Translations under genes and position numbers: made by a program
In this document: positions 1 to 7,434 of the stretch, in pieces
Numbering within the stretch: position 1 is the stretch's first letter
How the letters are laid out: each line of letters begins with the position of its first letter
Notes under the pieces: generated by a model
What the model was told of the DNA's origin: nothing
Seen by the model: the letters and a program-made list of their open reading frames with translations, nothing else
The model's database searches: none
Assembly (NCBI GenBank): GCA_964369165.1
Contig: CAYJFE010000052.1
Span: 1 to 20,315, forward strand
Length of the DNA stretch: 20,315 nt
Origin: CAYJAZ01 sp964369165
GTDB taxonomy: Bacteria > Desulfobacterota > Desulfovibrionia > Desulfovibrionales > Desulfovibrionaceae
Reading direction: 5' to 3'

Positions 1-72
1 TCCCATATTACCCCTAACTATCACTCAGCTTATGCTCTTATCACATAATAAAAATCATAAAAGGAAATCACT

Positions 73-522
73 ATGCAATCTTTCACAATTCTTCAAATTC
101 CCAGCGATAAAAACAAACAAACGTCAATAGTGCAATGTGAACTGAAAACACAAAGCGGATCTATTACAGATTTTGGCACTACCAATGCCAATGTTGAAGG
201 TACTGATAATACGGAAATTCTTCTCAATAGAGCGCGTGAAAAAGCGATGAAAAGAGTTGAGAAAACAGCCTCAAGTATTGCTACTCAGCCCGTCCCTAAA
301 GATAACTATATTCCTGTGACGAAGCCAAGCACTAATGCTATAAAAAAGCAATACAATCACGATCCAAACAAGAAAATATCGGGAGGACAAATCAATTATA
401 TTCAAGGGCTTATAAAAAATGATACTGAAACCGACAGACTATGTCAAGAAAGATATAATTGTACCATTTATGAATTGAATTCTCAGCAAGCTCATGAAAT
501 TATAGATTCTTTCAAGAACTAA
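73..522 (+). CDS. Small mobile-element protein, Rad52/ERF-accessory-like (hypothetical)
   Basis: A 149-aa soluble protein with no signal peptide or membrane segment. The first ~70 residues (QCELKTQSGSITDFG, then RAREKAMKRVEKTASSI) resemble the pattern in small Rad52/ERF-associated phage proteins: a beta strand about strand exchange or annealing followed by a helix rich in Arg/Lys/Ala. Residues ~100-148 (ISGGQINYIQGLI, then LNSQQAHEIIDSF) form a compact helical tail of a kind often found at the C-terminus of phage annealing proteins, with a low-complexity Pro/Thr/Lys linker between. The start is supported by AAAGGAAA about 6 nt upstream. It is followed by a hairpin terminator and then by an excisionase-like gene. 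I infer a role in DNA recombination of a mobile element; the resemblance is from memory and the function is not shown by any catalytic motif. Confidence 0.6.
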   Translation: MQSFTILQIPSDKNKQTSIVQCELKTQSGSITDFGTTNANVEGTDNTEILLNRAREKAMKRVEKTASSIATQPVPKDNYIPVTKPSTNAIKKQYNHDPNKKISGGQINYIQGLIKNDTETDRLCQERYNCTIYELNSQQAHEIIDSFKN

Positions 523-530
523 AGAGTCGT

Positions 531-570
531 GGGTGATTATTCTGCACGGGCAATAATCACCCTTTATTTT
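531..570 (+). terminator. Rho-independent terminator-like hairpin
   Basis: A perfect 11-bp stem pairs 531-541 (GGGTGATTATT) with 552-562 (AATAATCACCC) around a 10-nt loop, followed by TTTATTTT. It closes the gene ending at 522. It lies only about 30-40 nt before the next start at 602, leaving almost no room for an independent promoter, so it may be a partial terminator or attenuator between two co-transcribed genes. Confidence 0.8.
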
Positions 571-601
571 ATCAAAAGAACCCGTAAAAACAGGAGGTAA
601 A

Positions 602-937
602 ATGGCATATCTTGATATTTTCAGCATCAATAAACAAATTCATGCAAATAACCAAAACTATGCAAGCAAGCCACAAATGCAAAAAAGCTATAACGATAAA
701 ATCATTGAAAGTGGCATAGGCAGTGATGAATTTTTCAGAATTTTAGAAAAAGAGCTTCCAGCAATTTTCAGCCGTCAAACCGCTTCAAAAGGTATTGGTG
801 GACTCATTTCAGCAAAGACTCTAAGTAATCTTGACTCGCTTGGTCAAGGCCCTGAAAGAAAAATAAAAATTGGCACAAAGGTAGGCTATGAAAAAGAGAG
901 CTTTTTGAAATGGCTTAGGGGGAGATTTTCTTTGTAG
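602..937 (+). CDS. AlpA/excisionase-like helix-turn-helix protein
   Basis: A 111-aa protein. Its C-terminal ~65 residues follow the excisionase/AlpA pattern: a recognition helix region (SRQTASKGIGGLISAKTLSN), a wing with L-D-S-L-G-Q-G-P, then KIKIGTKVGYEKES and a terminal FLKWL helix. This is the layout of MerR-like winged helix domains that bind att sites or regulate integrases. The N-terminal ~45 residues are polar and unstructured-looking. The start is decided by an excellent CAGGAGG Shine-Dalgarno at 590-597. Similar short proteins with the Leu-Asp-Ser-Leu-Gly-x-Gly-Pro signature occur in Desulfovibrio mobile regions as far as I recall. It could be a transcription regulator or a directionality factor; no integrase is visible in the window to pair it with. 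Confidence 0.6.
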   Translation: MAYLDIFSINKQIHANNQNYASKPQMQKSYNDKIIESGIGSDEFFRILEKELPAIFSRQTASKGIGGLISAKTLSNLDSLGQGPERKIKIGTKVGYEKESFLKWLRGRFSL

Positions 938-960
938 GCATAAATAATATTTTTATCAAG

Positions 961-993
961 CTGTAACATAATTGCAATATTTTTGTAACATTC
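961..993 (+). promoter_or_regulatory. Pho-box-like triple direct repeat
   Basis: Three 7-mers occur at exact 11-bp spacing: CTGTAAC at 961, TTGCAAT at 972 and TTGTAAC at 983, separated by AT-rich 4-mers (ATAA, ATTT, ATTC). The 7+4 architecture and the CTGTNAY-type repeats match the PhoB operator of proteobacteria. It lies 45-77 nt upstream of the start codon at 1038, as expected for an activator site overlapping the -35 region; TTTATT near 999-1004 could serve as -10. Assignment to PhoB is inference from pattern and spacing. Confidence 0.6.
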
Positions 994-1037
994 ATCTTTT
1001 ATTTCAATGACAAATCAAATCATTATTTGGAGAAAAC

Positions 1038-2642
1038 ATGAATAAACTTTTTATATCAACTTTTATGTCAACGGCTTTACTGGTTTCTGCTGGTTTTGCT
1101 TACGCTCAAAATTCAATGCTAAGTGGTTATGAAAATGGTAAAAATAGCCTTGATATCAACCTTATCACAAAATATTCTATAGGTGAAAGCAATGAAGACG
1201 GTGGTCTTGTTGAAATTATAGCTTATAATAAAAAAGCAAAGAAAGCTTATGCAGTTGCGGGCGCAAAAGGCCTATTAGTGACTGTTGATATGGCTAATTT
1301 GACAAAAGAACTTGGTGGCACATCAATCAAAATGGAAGATGTTATCAAAGCTACTGATAAAAATTTTAATTATGGAGACATGAGTAGTGTTGCTATAAAT
1401 GATGCGAATACGCATATTGCAGTTGCTTTACAAGCGGATGAATACACCGATAATGGTCGAGTTGCTGTTTTTGCACTCAACAGTAATGGCACAATCAATA
1501 CGAAAGATGTGAGAATGTATGAAGCAGGTTTTCAGCCTGACGCACTTACTTTTACACCGAATGGAAAATATATTCTTGTTGCTAATGAGGGTGAACCAAG
1601 AGAGGGTTATGGGAAAAACATCATAAATCCAGAAGGCAGTGTTTCAATTATTGATGTTGAAAAAGGAAGCTCAAAAATTATCAGCTTTGATGAATCAAAA
1701 AGAGCCGAATATATCAAAAACGGAGCCATTGTTTATGATAACGCAAGCTTAGCAGAAGATTTTGAGCCTGAATATATTGTTGCAGATAATGACTATGCCT
1801 ATGTTGTCTTGCAAGAAGCAAATGCCATTGCTACTCTTGATCTAAAAGAGCAAAGATTCATAGATGTTACAGGTTTAGGCTTTCAAGATTTCAACAAAGT
1901 AAAGCTTGATCTTGTTGCAAATGAACAAATCAAATTAGAAAATCAAAATGTATTTGGAATGAGAATGCCTGACGGTATTTCGATGATGAAAAAAGATGGT
2001 GAAACCTATCTTTTCTTAGCAAATGAAGGCGATGGTCGTGAATGGGGCGATGAAGACAGTGAAAACTTTTATGTAAATGAAGTAAAAGGTAAGACTTCGC
2101 CAACTGGCAATGTAACGCTTTCAGAAAAAGTTACATGGTTTGACCCAAGAAAAGGCTATTCAAGCATGGATCAATCAAAAGCATATCTTTATGGCACACG
2201 TTCATTTTCAATATTCAAGGCAACAAAAAATGGTTTAGAACTTGTTGCGGATAGTGAAAGCGGATTTGAAGAAATCACCGCTCAATATATTCCTAATAAT
2301 TTCAATGCATCAAACGATGATAAAAGTCTTGAAGATAGATCTGGCAAAAAAGGTCCTGAACCTGAATATGTTGCAGTAGGCAATGTAAGCGGAAAAGACT
2401 ATGCTTTTATCGGGCTTGAAAGAATCAGCGGAATTATGGTGTATGATGTGACAAATCCTAGTCAAATTAGCTATGTAAACTATATCAACACCCGTGACTT
2501 TTCAGAAGATATCAAAGGTGATGTTGGCCCCGAAGGACTTGTTTTCGTAGCAGCAAAAGACAGCCCAAATGGTAAAGCTTTAGTGCTTGCTGCAAATGAA
2601 AATTCAGGTACTTTATCTGTATACGAGCTTACAGCAAGATAA
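1038..2642 (+). CDS. Exported choice-of-anchor I family beta-propeller protein
   Basis: A 534-aa protein with a clear Sec signal peptide (residues 1-23, cleavage after AYA). The mature part is a series of beta-propeller-type repeats: DMSSVAINDANTHIAVAL, DALTFTPNGKYILVANEGEP, DGISMMKKDGETYLFLANEG, GPEPEYVAVG, and a final GPEGLVF with KALVLAANENSGTLSVYEL. The LVANEGEP and GPEGL motifs are characteristic of the choice-of-anchor I family, whose members are often mis-named alkaline phosphatase or mesenchyme-specific glycoprotein. The family has no established enzyme activity that I can assert. Its length suits a complete family member, although many homologues are longer and carry a C-terminal anchor, which is absent here. 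A Pho-box-like element lies upstream and a strong terminator downstream, so it appears monocistronic and possibly phosphate-controlled. Likely periplasmic or secreted. Confidence 0.85.
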   Translation: MNKLFISTFMSTALLVSAGFAYAQNSMLSGYENGKNSLDINLITKYSIGESNEDGGLVEIIAYNKKAKKAYAVAGAKGLLVTVDMANLTKELGGTSIKMEDVIKATDKNFNYGDMSSVAINDANTHIAVALQADEYTDNGRVAVFALNSNGTINTKDVRMYEAGFQPDALTFTPNGKYILVANEGEPREGYGKNIINPEGSVSIIDVEKGSSKIISFDESKRAEYIKNGAIVYDNASLAEDFEPEYIVADNDYAYVVLQEANAIATLDLKEQRFIDVTGLGFQDFNKVKLDLVANEQIKLENQNVFGMRMPDGISMMKKDGETYLFLANEGDGREWGDEDSENFYVNEVKGKTSPTGNVTLSEKVTWFDPRKGYSSMDQSKAYLYGTRSFSIFKATKNGLELVADSESGFEEITAQYIPNNFNASNDDKSLEDRSGKKGPEPEYVAVGNVSGKDYAFIGLERISGIMVYDVTNPSQISYVNYINTRDFSEDIKGDVGPEGLVFVAAKDSPNGKALVLAANENSGTLSVYELTAR

Positions 2643-2669
2643 TTTAGAAAGAAATAATCAGAAATTAGC

Positions 2670-2704
2670 CCTCATTCCTCTTTTAGAGGAATGAGGTTTT
2701 TTTT
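2670..2704 (+). terminator. Strong Rho-independent terminator
   Basis: A perfect 12-bp stem pairs 2670-2681 (CCTCATTCCTCT) with 2685-2696 (AGAGGAATGAGG), loop TTT, followed by eight T. It ends the propeller gene and lies between two convergent genes, so it may also slow transcription coming from the minus strand. Confidence 0.92.
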
Positions 2705-2715
2705 ATTCTTTTTAG

Positions 2716-3054
2716 TTACTTTTTACTCAGCGCATCTATAGTTGCATAAAAAATACTGAGAGCGATATCTTGTTTGCCTTCAGACAAATTTTCAAGACTT
2801 TCAACAAGCCTTTTGCTCTTTTCTTGTAAATTATGTGGTGAGGATTGTACTAAAAAAGCAACTGAGCATTCTAACACTTGTGCAATATTTTCAAGCCTTT
2901 TTATGGTGGGCGTCGCAGTGCCTCTTTCTATTCTACCGAGAGTTTCATAAGCAATATTGAGTTTTGAAGCAAGCTCTTTTTGGCTGAAGCCAAGCCTCTT
3001 GCGCTGTAAAACAATATTGATGCCAATTATTTTTGATAATGATTCAACAGACAT
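2716..3054 (-). CDS. XRE-family helix-turn-helix transcriptional regulator
   Basis: A 112-aa protein with an HTH_3 (Cro/CI type) domain at residues ~9-69: IGINIVLQRKRLGFSQKELASKL is helix 1 and the first half of the HTH, then NIAYETLGRIERGTATPTIKRLENIAQVLECSVAFLV completes helices 3-5. The C-terminal ~40 residues (KSKRLVESLENLSEGKQDIALSIF) form a probable dimerisation helix. The start is supported by GGGAG 7 nt upstream on the minus strand. It is divergent from the DUF805 gene at 3200 and could autoregulate from the 3055-3199 interval, where a TATAAT box for the minus strand lies at 3083-3088. Its target genes cannot be told from the sequence; it may be a prophage-type repressor or a stand-alone regulator. 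Confidence 0.85.
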   Translation of the reverse strand: MSVESLSKIIGINIVLQRKRLGFSQKELASKLNIAYETLGRIERGTATPTIKRLENIAQVLECSVAFLVQSSPHNLQEKSKRLVESLENLSEGKQDIALSIFYATIDALSKK

Positions 3055-3143
3055 AATTACTCCCGCATAGAATTTGAAAATAATTATATACTATCACTTT
3101 CTTATAAGCACTTAGAAAATTAAGACGAAAAACATCTTTTAAC

Positions 3144-3172
3144 TTGATAAAATTCATCTCTTGTGCTAAGCA
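3144..3172 (+). promoter_or_regulatory. Candidate sigma70 promoter for the DUF805 gene
   Basis: TTGATA at 3144-3149 is followed after 17 bp by TAAGCA at 3167-3172, with the start codon at 3200. The -35 element is good and the -10 moderate. Only the spacing and hexamers support it. Confidence 0.4.
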
Positions 3173-3199
3173 GAAATTATATTACAAAAGGAGTTTATT

Positions 3200-3553
3200 A
3201 TGAATTTTATGACATCAATTCAAACATGTTTTAGAAAGTATGCGACATTCAAAGGGCGTGCTTCACGCTCTGAATATTGGTATTTCATCTTATTTTATAT
3301 GATTGTGAGTATTATGTTGAACCTTTTCGTGGCGTTTCTACCTCAAACACTGGCTCTGATTGCACTTGCAGCCTTTCTGTTAGGTTTTACTTTGCCTTCT
3401 CTCGCTGTAGGGGTAAGACGTTTGCATGACATTAATAAATCTGGATGGTTTATGCTGCTTGGTTTTATTCCTCTTATAAACTTTGTTCTTCTCTATTTCT
3501 TTGTAAAAAAAGGAACTGAAGGACCAAATAGATTTGGCGAAAGCAGTATATAA
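3200..3553 (+). CDS. DUF805 family inner-membrane protein
   Basis: A 117-aa protein matching the DUF805 family throughout (similar in plan to E. coli YhaH/YhaI). The conserved FKGRASRSEYWYF lies at ~18-30, then two membrane segments at ~28-48 and ~50-70, the loop motif GVRRLHDINKSGW at ~71-83, and a third membrane segment at ~84-104, ending in a short tail with GPNRFGE. Length is typical of the family. The start is fixed by AAAAGGAG 8 nt upstream. Function of the family is unknown; it is an integral inner-membrane protein. It is transcribed away from the XRE regulator and is followed by a 114-bp gap before a lipoprotein gene. Confidence 0.9.
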   Translation: MNFMTSIQTCFRKYATFKGRASRSEYWYFILFYMIVSIMLNLFVAFLPQTLALIALAAFLLGFTLPSLAVGVRRLHDINKSGWFMLLGFIPLINFVLLYFFVKKGTEGPNRFGESSI

Positions 3554-3667
3554 AGTATATGCTTGCTCTAGCGAATAGTTGCATAAGTTTAGGCAGGCTC
3601 AAAGTAAAAATAAATATTTTTATATTTTGCTTAAAATCGACTAGAAAACATTTTGTAGGATAAAAAC

Positions 3668-3994
3668 ATGAAAAAAATAATTTTATCTTTATTTATGCTT
3701 GCTATGGCAGGTTGTGTGGATTATGTGCCTGAATGTGATGCACCTGAAGTAGAAAATGTGCTCTCTGAAATGCTAGACGGTGTTGGAGCAAGATTGGTAG
3801 AAAATTTAGGTGCTACAACAACTTTAGCCGATGAAAATGTTAGAATGTGTAAATCTGAAATCAAGTTTCAGTTTCATGGCACAACCAATATTTATGATAC
3901 TACTATTGCTTATGAAGTAAGACTTTCTGACAAGGGAGATAGATTTTGGGTTGAGCTGAAAGATTTTGATTTGTTAAAATTACTTTTTCAATAA
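3668..3994 (+). CDS. Small hypothetical lipoprotein
   Basis: A 108-aa protein with a lipoprotein signal: KK then a hydrophobic stretch (IILSLFMLAM) and the lipobox M-A-G-C with Cys16 as the predicted lipidation site. Val at +2 favours the outer membrane by the enterobacterial rule, which may not apply here. The mature part (~92 aa) contains three Cys (Cys16 included as the anchor, plus CDAP and RMCKSE) and a run of alternating beta-type sequence. I do not recognise a family. The start is preceded by TAGGA about 7 nt upstream. It lies 48 bp before a multi-pass membrane protein gene on the same strand and could be co-transcribed with it. Confidence 0.7.
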   Translation: MKKIILSLFMLAMAGCVDYVPECDAPEVENVLSEMLDGVGARLVENLGATTTLADENVRMCKSEIKFQFHGTTNIYDTTIAYEVRLSDKGDRFWVELKDFDLLKLLFQ

Positions 3995-4021
3995 AGTCAA
4001 TGAAAATTATCTATAAAAAGT

Positions 4022-4047
4022 AAACAGTATGAAGGAAACAGTATGAA
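4022..4047 (+). repeat. Tandem duplication around a start site
   Basis: AAACAGTATGAA occurs at 4022-4033 and again at 4036-4047. The second copy contains the start codon of the membrane protein gene (4043); the first supplies its AAGGA ribosome binding site and an upstream ATG that opens a five-codon frame ending in TGA at 4044-4046. Confidence 0.8.
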
Positions 4048-5389
4048 TGCTTCAGCAAATAAAAAGGAACTAGAAGTAATTGAAGGAAAAGAACTAGAAA
4101 CAAAATTAGAACGATATATCGGAAAACTTTCATGGATTGGTATAGGTTTTTCATTTCTTCTACTTCTCACTCTAGGTGAAAAATTTATAATTGTAGCCAT
4201 TTTGGCTTTACTTATTATGTTTTGTTGCTTGGCTTTGACAACCTCAAAGCGTAAACTTGTAAAAGCTTTTGTAATTGAGTCGGTTGCAGAGAAAAAAAAT
4301 CCTAATTTTGACCGATGCTTCCACTACTGTTGTCCTATCGCGTATGGATTAGAGTTTGCTTATTATGGAATTGAAAAAGGCACGAGTTTGTTGTATGTTA
4401 TCACAACAGACACTTATGATATCAGAATAATTAATCTTAAAAATATTGCAAAATCTGAATTACTTTTTGACGAAAAAATTATTCAAACCATCAACCAAGG
4501 CGAAAAACTCCCTCCAGAAAATTTATTTGTAAGAATATATGAGCAGTACACAAATTCAAAATTAGAAAGCGAGTCAGAAACATTGCCTACAGCCATGAAA
4601 ACTCTTTCAGAAGGAAGTATACGCTTATATGATACAACTTTAAATAGAGAAGCCTTAACTTTTTCTAAAGCAGGTTTTTTTATTAGTTTGACGGACTTTA
4701 AAAATTCCTTAGAAAGAAGCATTGTATTATTTTACGCAGTTATTTATAACTGCATGAAAGATAGTCGGCCTGAAGAGATAGCAGAAACTGCAGCTATATC
4801 TAATATGTCCACCCATAATGATACACTATGCATGAATCAAAACACGGAGGGTCAAGATTCTGATAATCATCAGGAAAACGATAATCCCGCGGAAACTTTG
4901 CTTTCAAATGATACTATAGAAATTTTTATGGAAGAGCACCTTGCTGCGACTCCTAAGCATATGGTGACTAACTTATGGCTATGGGTTGCAGTGTTATCCC
5001 CCCTTGCATTAGCCATGATTCTCCTTTTGTTGATGCTCACACTAGGAACATTTCGATTTTACATCTTGTTAGATAAAACTTGGTTTTTGTGGGTTGCTAT
5101 TTCTGCAATTGTTTATAATCTACCGGACTATTTCGACAAAGCTATATTGAAAAATGCTGGATATTTATCGCAATTAGCTCCTTTAGAAGAGGCAATAAAC
5201 AAAAATCCCATATCAATGTTTGGTAGCAATACACCACCTTCTGACTCATATTGGTATCTAAGGGCAAAACTTTTAGGAAGAAACACGATAACAGAATACT
5301 GGATTCCGCTTGCTGTAAAGATGCTTTGTCTTTGTCCTATTTGCGGTTACTATTTAATCAGTCTTCTTGAATATTTTGGAATTTTCTAG
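4043..5389 (+). CDS. Multi-pass membrane protein of unknown function
   Basis: A 448-aa protein I do not recognise. It has two adjacent membrane segments near the N-terminus (~31-45 and ~47-66), a soluble cytosolic- or periplasmic-type block of about 240 residues, two further segments at ~312-336 and ~343-358, and a hydrophobic C-terminus at ~428-448. The middle block carries a Cys/His cluster (RCFHYCCPIAYG) and a low-complexity Asn/Asp/Gln-rich linker (~255-290). The paired-helix plan at both ends with an internal soluble domain recalls membrane sensor or scaffold proteins, but no named domain is visible. The start has AAGGA 6 nt upstream, supplied by a tandem duplication. It lies between a lipoprotein gene and an exported ankyrin protein, and all three point the same way; a shared envelope role is possible. 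Confidence 0.65.
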   Translation: MNASANKKELEVIEGKELETKLERYIGKLSWIGIGFSFLLLLTLGEKFIIVAILALLIMFCCLALTTSKRKLVKAFVIESVAEKKNPNFDRCFHYCCPIAYGLEFAYYGIEKGTSLLYVITTDTYDIRIINLKNIAKSELLFDEKIIQTINQGEKLPPENLFVRIYEQYTNSKLESESETLPTAMKTLSEGSIRLYDTTLNREALTFSKAGFFISLTDFKNSLERSIVLFYAVIYNCMKDSRPEEIAETAAISNMSTHNDTLCMNQNTEGQDSDNHQENDNPAETLLSNDTIEIFMEEHLAATPKHMVTNLWLWVAVLSPLALAMILLLLMLTLGTFRFYILLDKTWFLWVAISAIVYNLPDYFDKAILKNAGYLSQLAPLEEAINKNPISMFGSNTPPSDSYWYLRAKLLGRNTITEYWIPLAVKMLCLCPICGYYLISLLEYFGIF

Positions 5390-5466
5390 CTATTATTTTC
5401 TATGTGTTCTGAAATTTCTCTTATAATCGGAAAACTTTAAAGTTTCTTTACTTCATAAATTCAAAC

Positions 5467-5497
5467 TGTGATAGAAGCTTTTCAAGCTTCTATCACA
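5467..5497 (+). promoter_or_regulatory. Perfect 14-bp hairpin just upstream of a ribosome binding site
   Basis: 5467-5480 (TGTGATAGAAGCTT) pairs perfectly with 5484-5497, loop TTC. There is no T-run after it; instead AAAGG and the ATG at 5515 follow within 18 nt. It may terminate the upstream gene inefficiently, stabilise the 5' end of the ankyrin mRNA, or bind a regulator as DNA. Confidence 0.6.
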
Positions 5498-5514
5498 ATA
5501 TAAAGGAAAACTAT

Positions 5515-7434
5515 ATGAAATTAATAAAAAAAACTTTGCTATTCTTGTGTGTTTTGTTGTGCTTCATGCAAAGTTCAGAAGCTGAGGCTTTTTTAGGCCT
5601 GTTTGCTGATAAAAATATTGAAACTGTGCGAGAAGGGATATATGACTTTGACAGAAGTCTCACATTAGGTAACGCCTTAGAAGGAAATCAATATTTTACC
5701 TCACCAGAATGGACAAGCTTTGAGGATTCTCAAAAAAGACAGTATGTACAATTTTCTGCAAACTTCAACATTGGATTACTACATGAACAGCTAAAAGAGA
5801 TTCATGCTGTTGCAAATACAGAGACTCTTACTTTACCCATCAAGCTGCTAATTGAATTTACAATAAATACTGATGGTAGTTATTATGCAAATTTTCTTTC
5901 TTTTGATTCAGACATTGGATCATTATATACTCCAGCTACGATTGATGAAGTGATAAATTCCATCTCCACATTTTATCAAAATGATTTACCACTTCCGCTT
6001 GTTGAAGAAATTTTAAGACTTTTAAATGATGCAATTCTTGATGCTATTTATAGTAATAATCTTGAATTACTAACAACTCTTATCAACTTTGGATTTGACC
6101 CTACCATAAGAACAAGTTATGGTAGTTGGCCTCTTTCTGTTGCCGTAGATGGAAATAATAAGGGTATAGTGCAGGTGCTATTAGAAAGTGGTGCAAGCCC
6201 AAATATTGAAAGCGGAATAAACACCCCTGTTATGAGAGCTTTGAGTATGGCGAATAATGATATGATTCAGTTATTAATAGATAATGGTGCACATCCAATC
6301 GACTATAATATTGATCAAAATTTTATCGAAGCTGTTAGATATAACAACCTCAACATTGTTAAAGCTTTACTTGAGTATGGTGCTAATCCAAACATCATAA
6401 CAGACACAGGTGAGAATCTTTTTTCCATCATGGATTATCAAGGCCCTCAAATGTTTACGTTATTATCAAATTATGGGTTAAACTTAGAGGGTACAACTGC
6501 TGAAAATTTTCTCTATAACGTATGTACAAGTGGTAATACCGATTTTGCCAAACTACTTATTGAGCAGGGGATAAAAATAAATAAAGTAGCAGGTGAACAT
6601 CTTCTTACAATAGCAATTGAACAGAAAGATTTAAACTTTATACAGCTCTTATTAGAAAATGGCGCAAACCCTAACTATACTAATCCCAAAAGTTACTCTT
6701 CACCTCTCGTAGATTCAATTCTTGAGAAAAATTATGATTTAATGTTACTGCTAGTAAAAAACGGAGCAGATCTATTTGCTGCTCCCTCTGCCATGAAAGC
6801 AATTGCGGCATCAATAGATATGAAAGCGGTAGAAGCATTAATACTAAATGGAATAGATATCAATGCCCAAGATCAAAATGGTGAAACACTACTCATGTAT
6901 GCAACTACTCCCTCTCAGTACTGGAGAGATTTTGTTGCATATTTGCTTAAAAACGGTGCAAACATCGACCTTCAGGATAACAGTGGAAAAACAGCTTTGA
7001 TGAGAGTAGCTTCAGAGTCTATGGGGTCGCAGTATAGTGCCCAAGCTGAAAACATCATAAGACAATTATTAGGAAGTCAAGCAAATCTTTTTATCAAAGA
7101 CAACAAAGGTCTAACTGCGATAGATCTTGCCAAGAACGGTATGATATTGCAGTTGCTTGAGCAATACGCAGCAACAAAACCAAGTCCAGAAGATGACAGA
7201 AAAAAATATATTGGATCCATAAAACAGGTAAAAGAAAATAAAGGCACTAAATTTTATTTGATTACAGAACATGAGAAAATTCTTTTGGGATCATGGGGAG
7301 AGCTGGCTGATGATCCATGCATTTACTACTCTTCTGAAGATGGAAAAGCTGTTGAAATTATGGGTGATTTTATTGACGAAGATTCTGTAGTTTATTTAAA
7401 TCTTGAAAGAAGATTTACTTGTGACAATCTTTAA
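5515..7434 (+). CDS. Exported ankyrin-repeat protein
   Basis: A 639-aa protein with a Sec signal peptide (K-rich start, LLFLCVLLCFM core, cleavage near SEAEA at ~25). Residues ~26-170 are a non-repeat domain. Residues ~172-552 hold about ten or eleven ankyrin repeats, recognised by recurring units such as VQVLLESGASPNIES, VKALLEYGANPN, IQLLLENGANPN, VAYLLKNGANIDLQDNSGKTALM. Several repeats are degenerate. The last ~75 residues (KKYIGSIKQVKENKGTKFYLI to ERRFTCDNL) look like a small beta domain containing two Cys. Ankyrin arrays bind proteins; export suggests an envelope or extracellular partner. The start is supported by AAAGG and lies immediately after a strong hairpin. It is followed by a perfect 16-bp terminator. 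Symbiont and pathogen ankyrin effectors look broadly similar, but effector status is only a possibility. Confidence 0.85.
   Translation: MKLIKKTLLFLCVLLCFMQSSEAEAFLGLFADKNIETVREGIYDFDRSLTLGNALEGNQYFTSPEWTSFEDSQKRQYVQFSANFNIGLLHEQLKEIHAVANTETLTLPIKLLIEFTINTDGSYYANFLSFDSDIGSLYTPATIDEVINSISTFYQNDLPLPLVEEILRLLNDAILDAIYSNNLELLTTLINFGFDPTIRTSYGSWPLSVAVDGNNKGIVQVLLESGASPNIESGINTPVMRALSMANNDMIQLLIDNGAHPIDYNIDQNFIEAVRYNNLNIVKALLEYGANPNIITDTGENLFSIMDYQGPQMFTLLSNYGLNLEGTTAENFLYNVCTSGNTDFAKLLIEQGIKINKVAGEHLLTIAIEQKDLNFIQLLLENGANPNYTNPKSYSSPLVDSILEKNYDLMLLLVKNGADLFAAPSAMKAIAASIDMKAVEALILNGIDINAQDQNGETLLMYATTPSQYWRDFVAYLLKNGANIDLQDNSGKTALMRVASESMGSQYSAQAENIIRQLLGSQANLFIKDNKGLTAIDLAKNGMILQLLEQYAATKPSPEDDRKKYIGSIKQVKENKGTKFYLITEHEKILLGSWGELADDPCIYYSSEDGKAVEIMGDFIDEDSVVYLNLERRFTCDNL

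Noticed and set aside
5467..5497. TGTGA...TCACA as a CRP-type operator
   Set aside because: The half-sites are separated by about 21 bp rather than 6, so it does not fit CRP; the hairpin reading is simpler.
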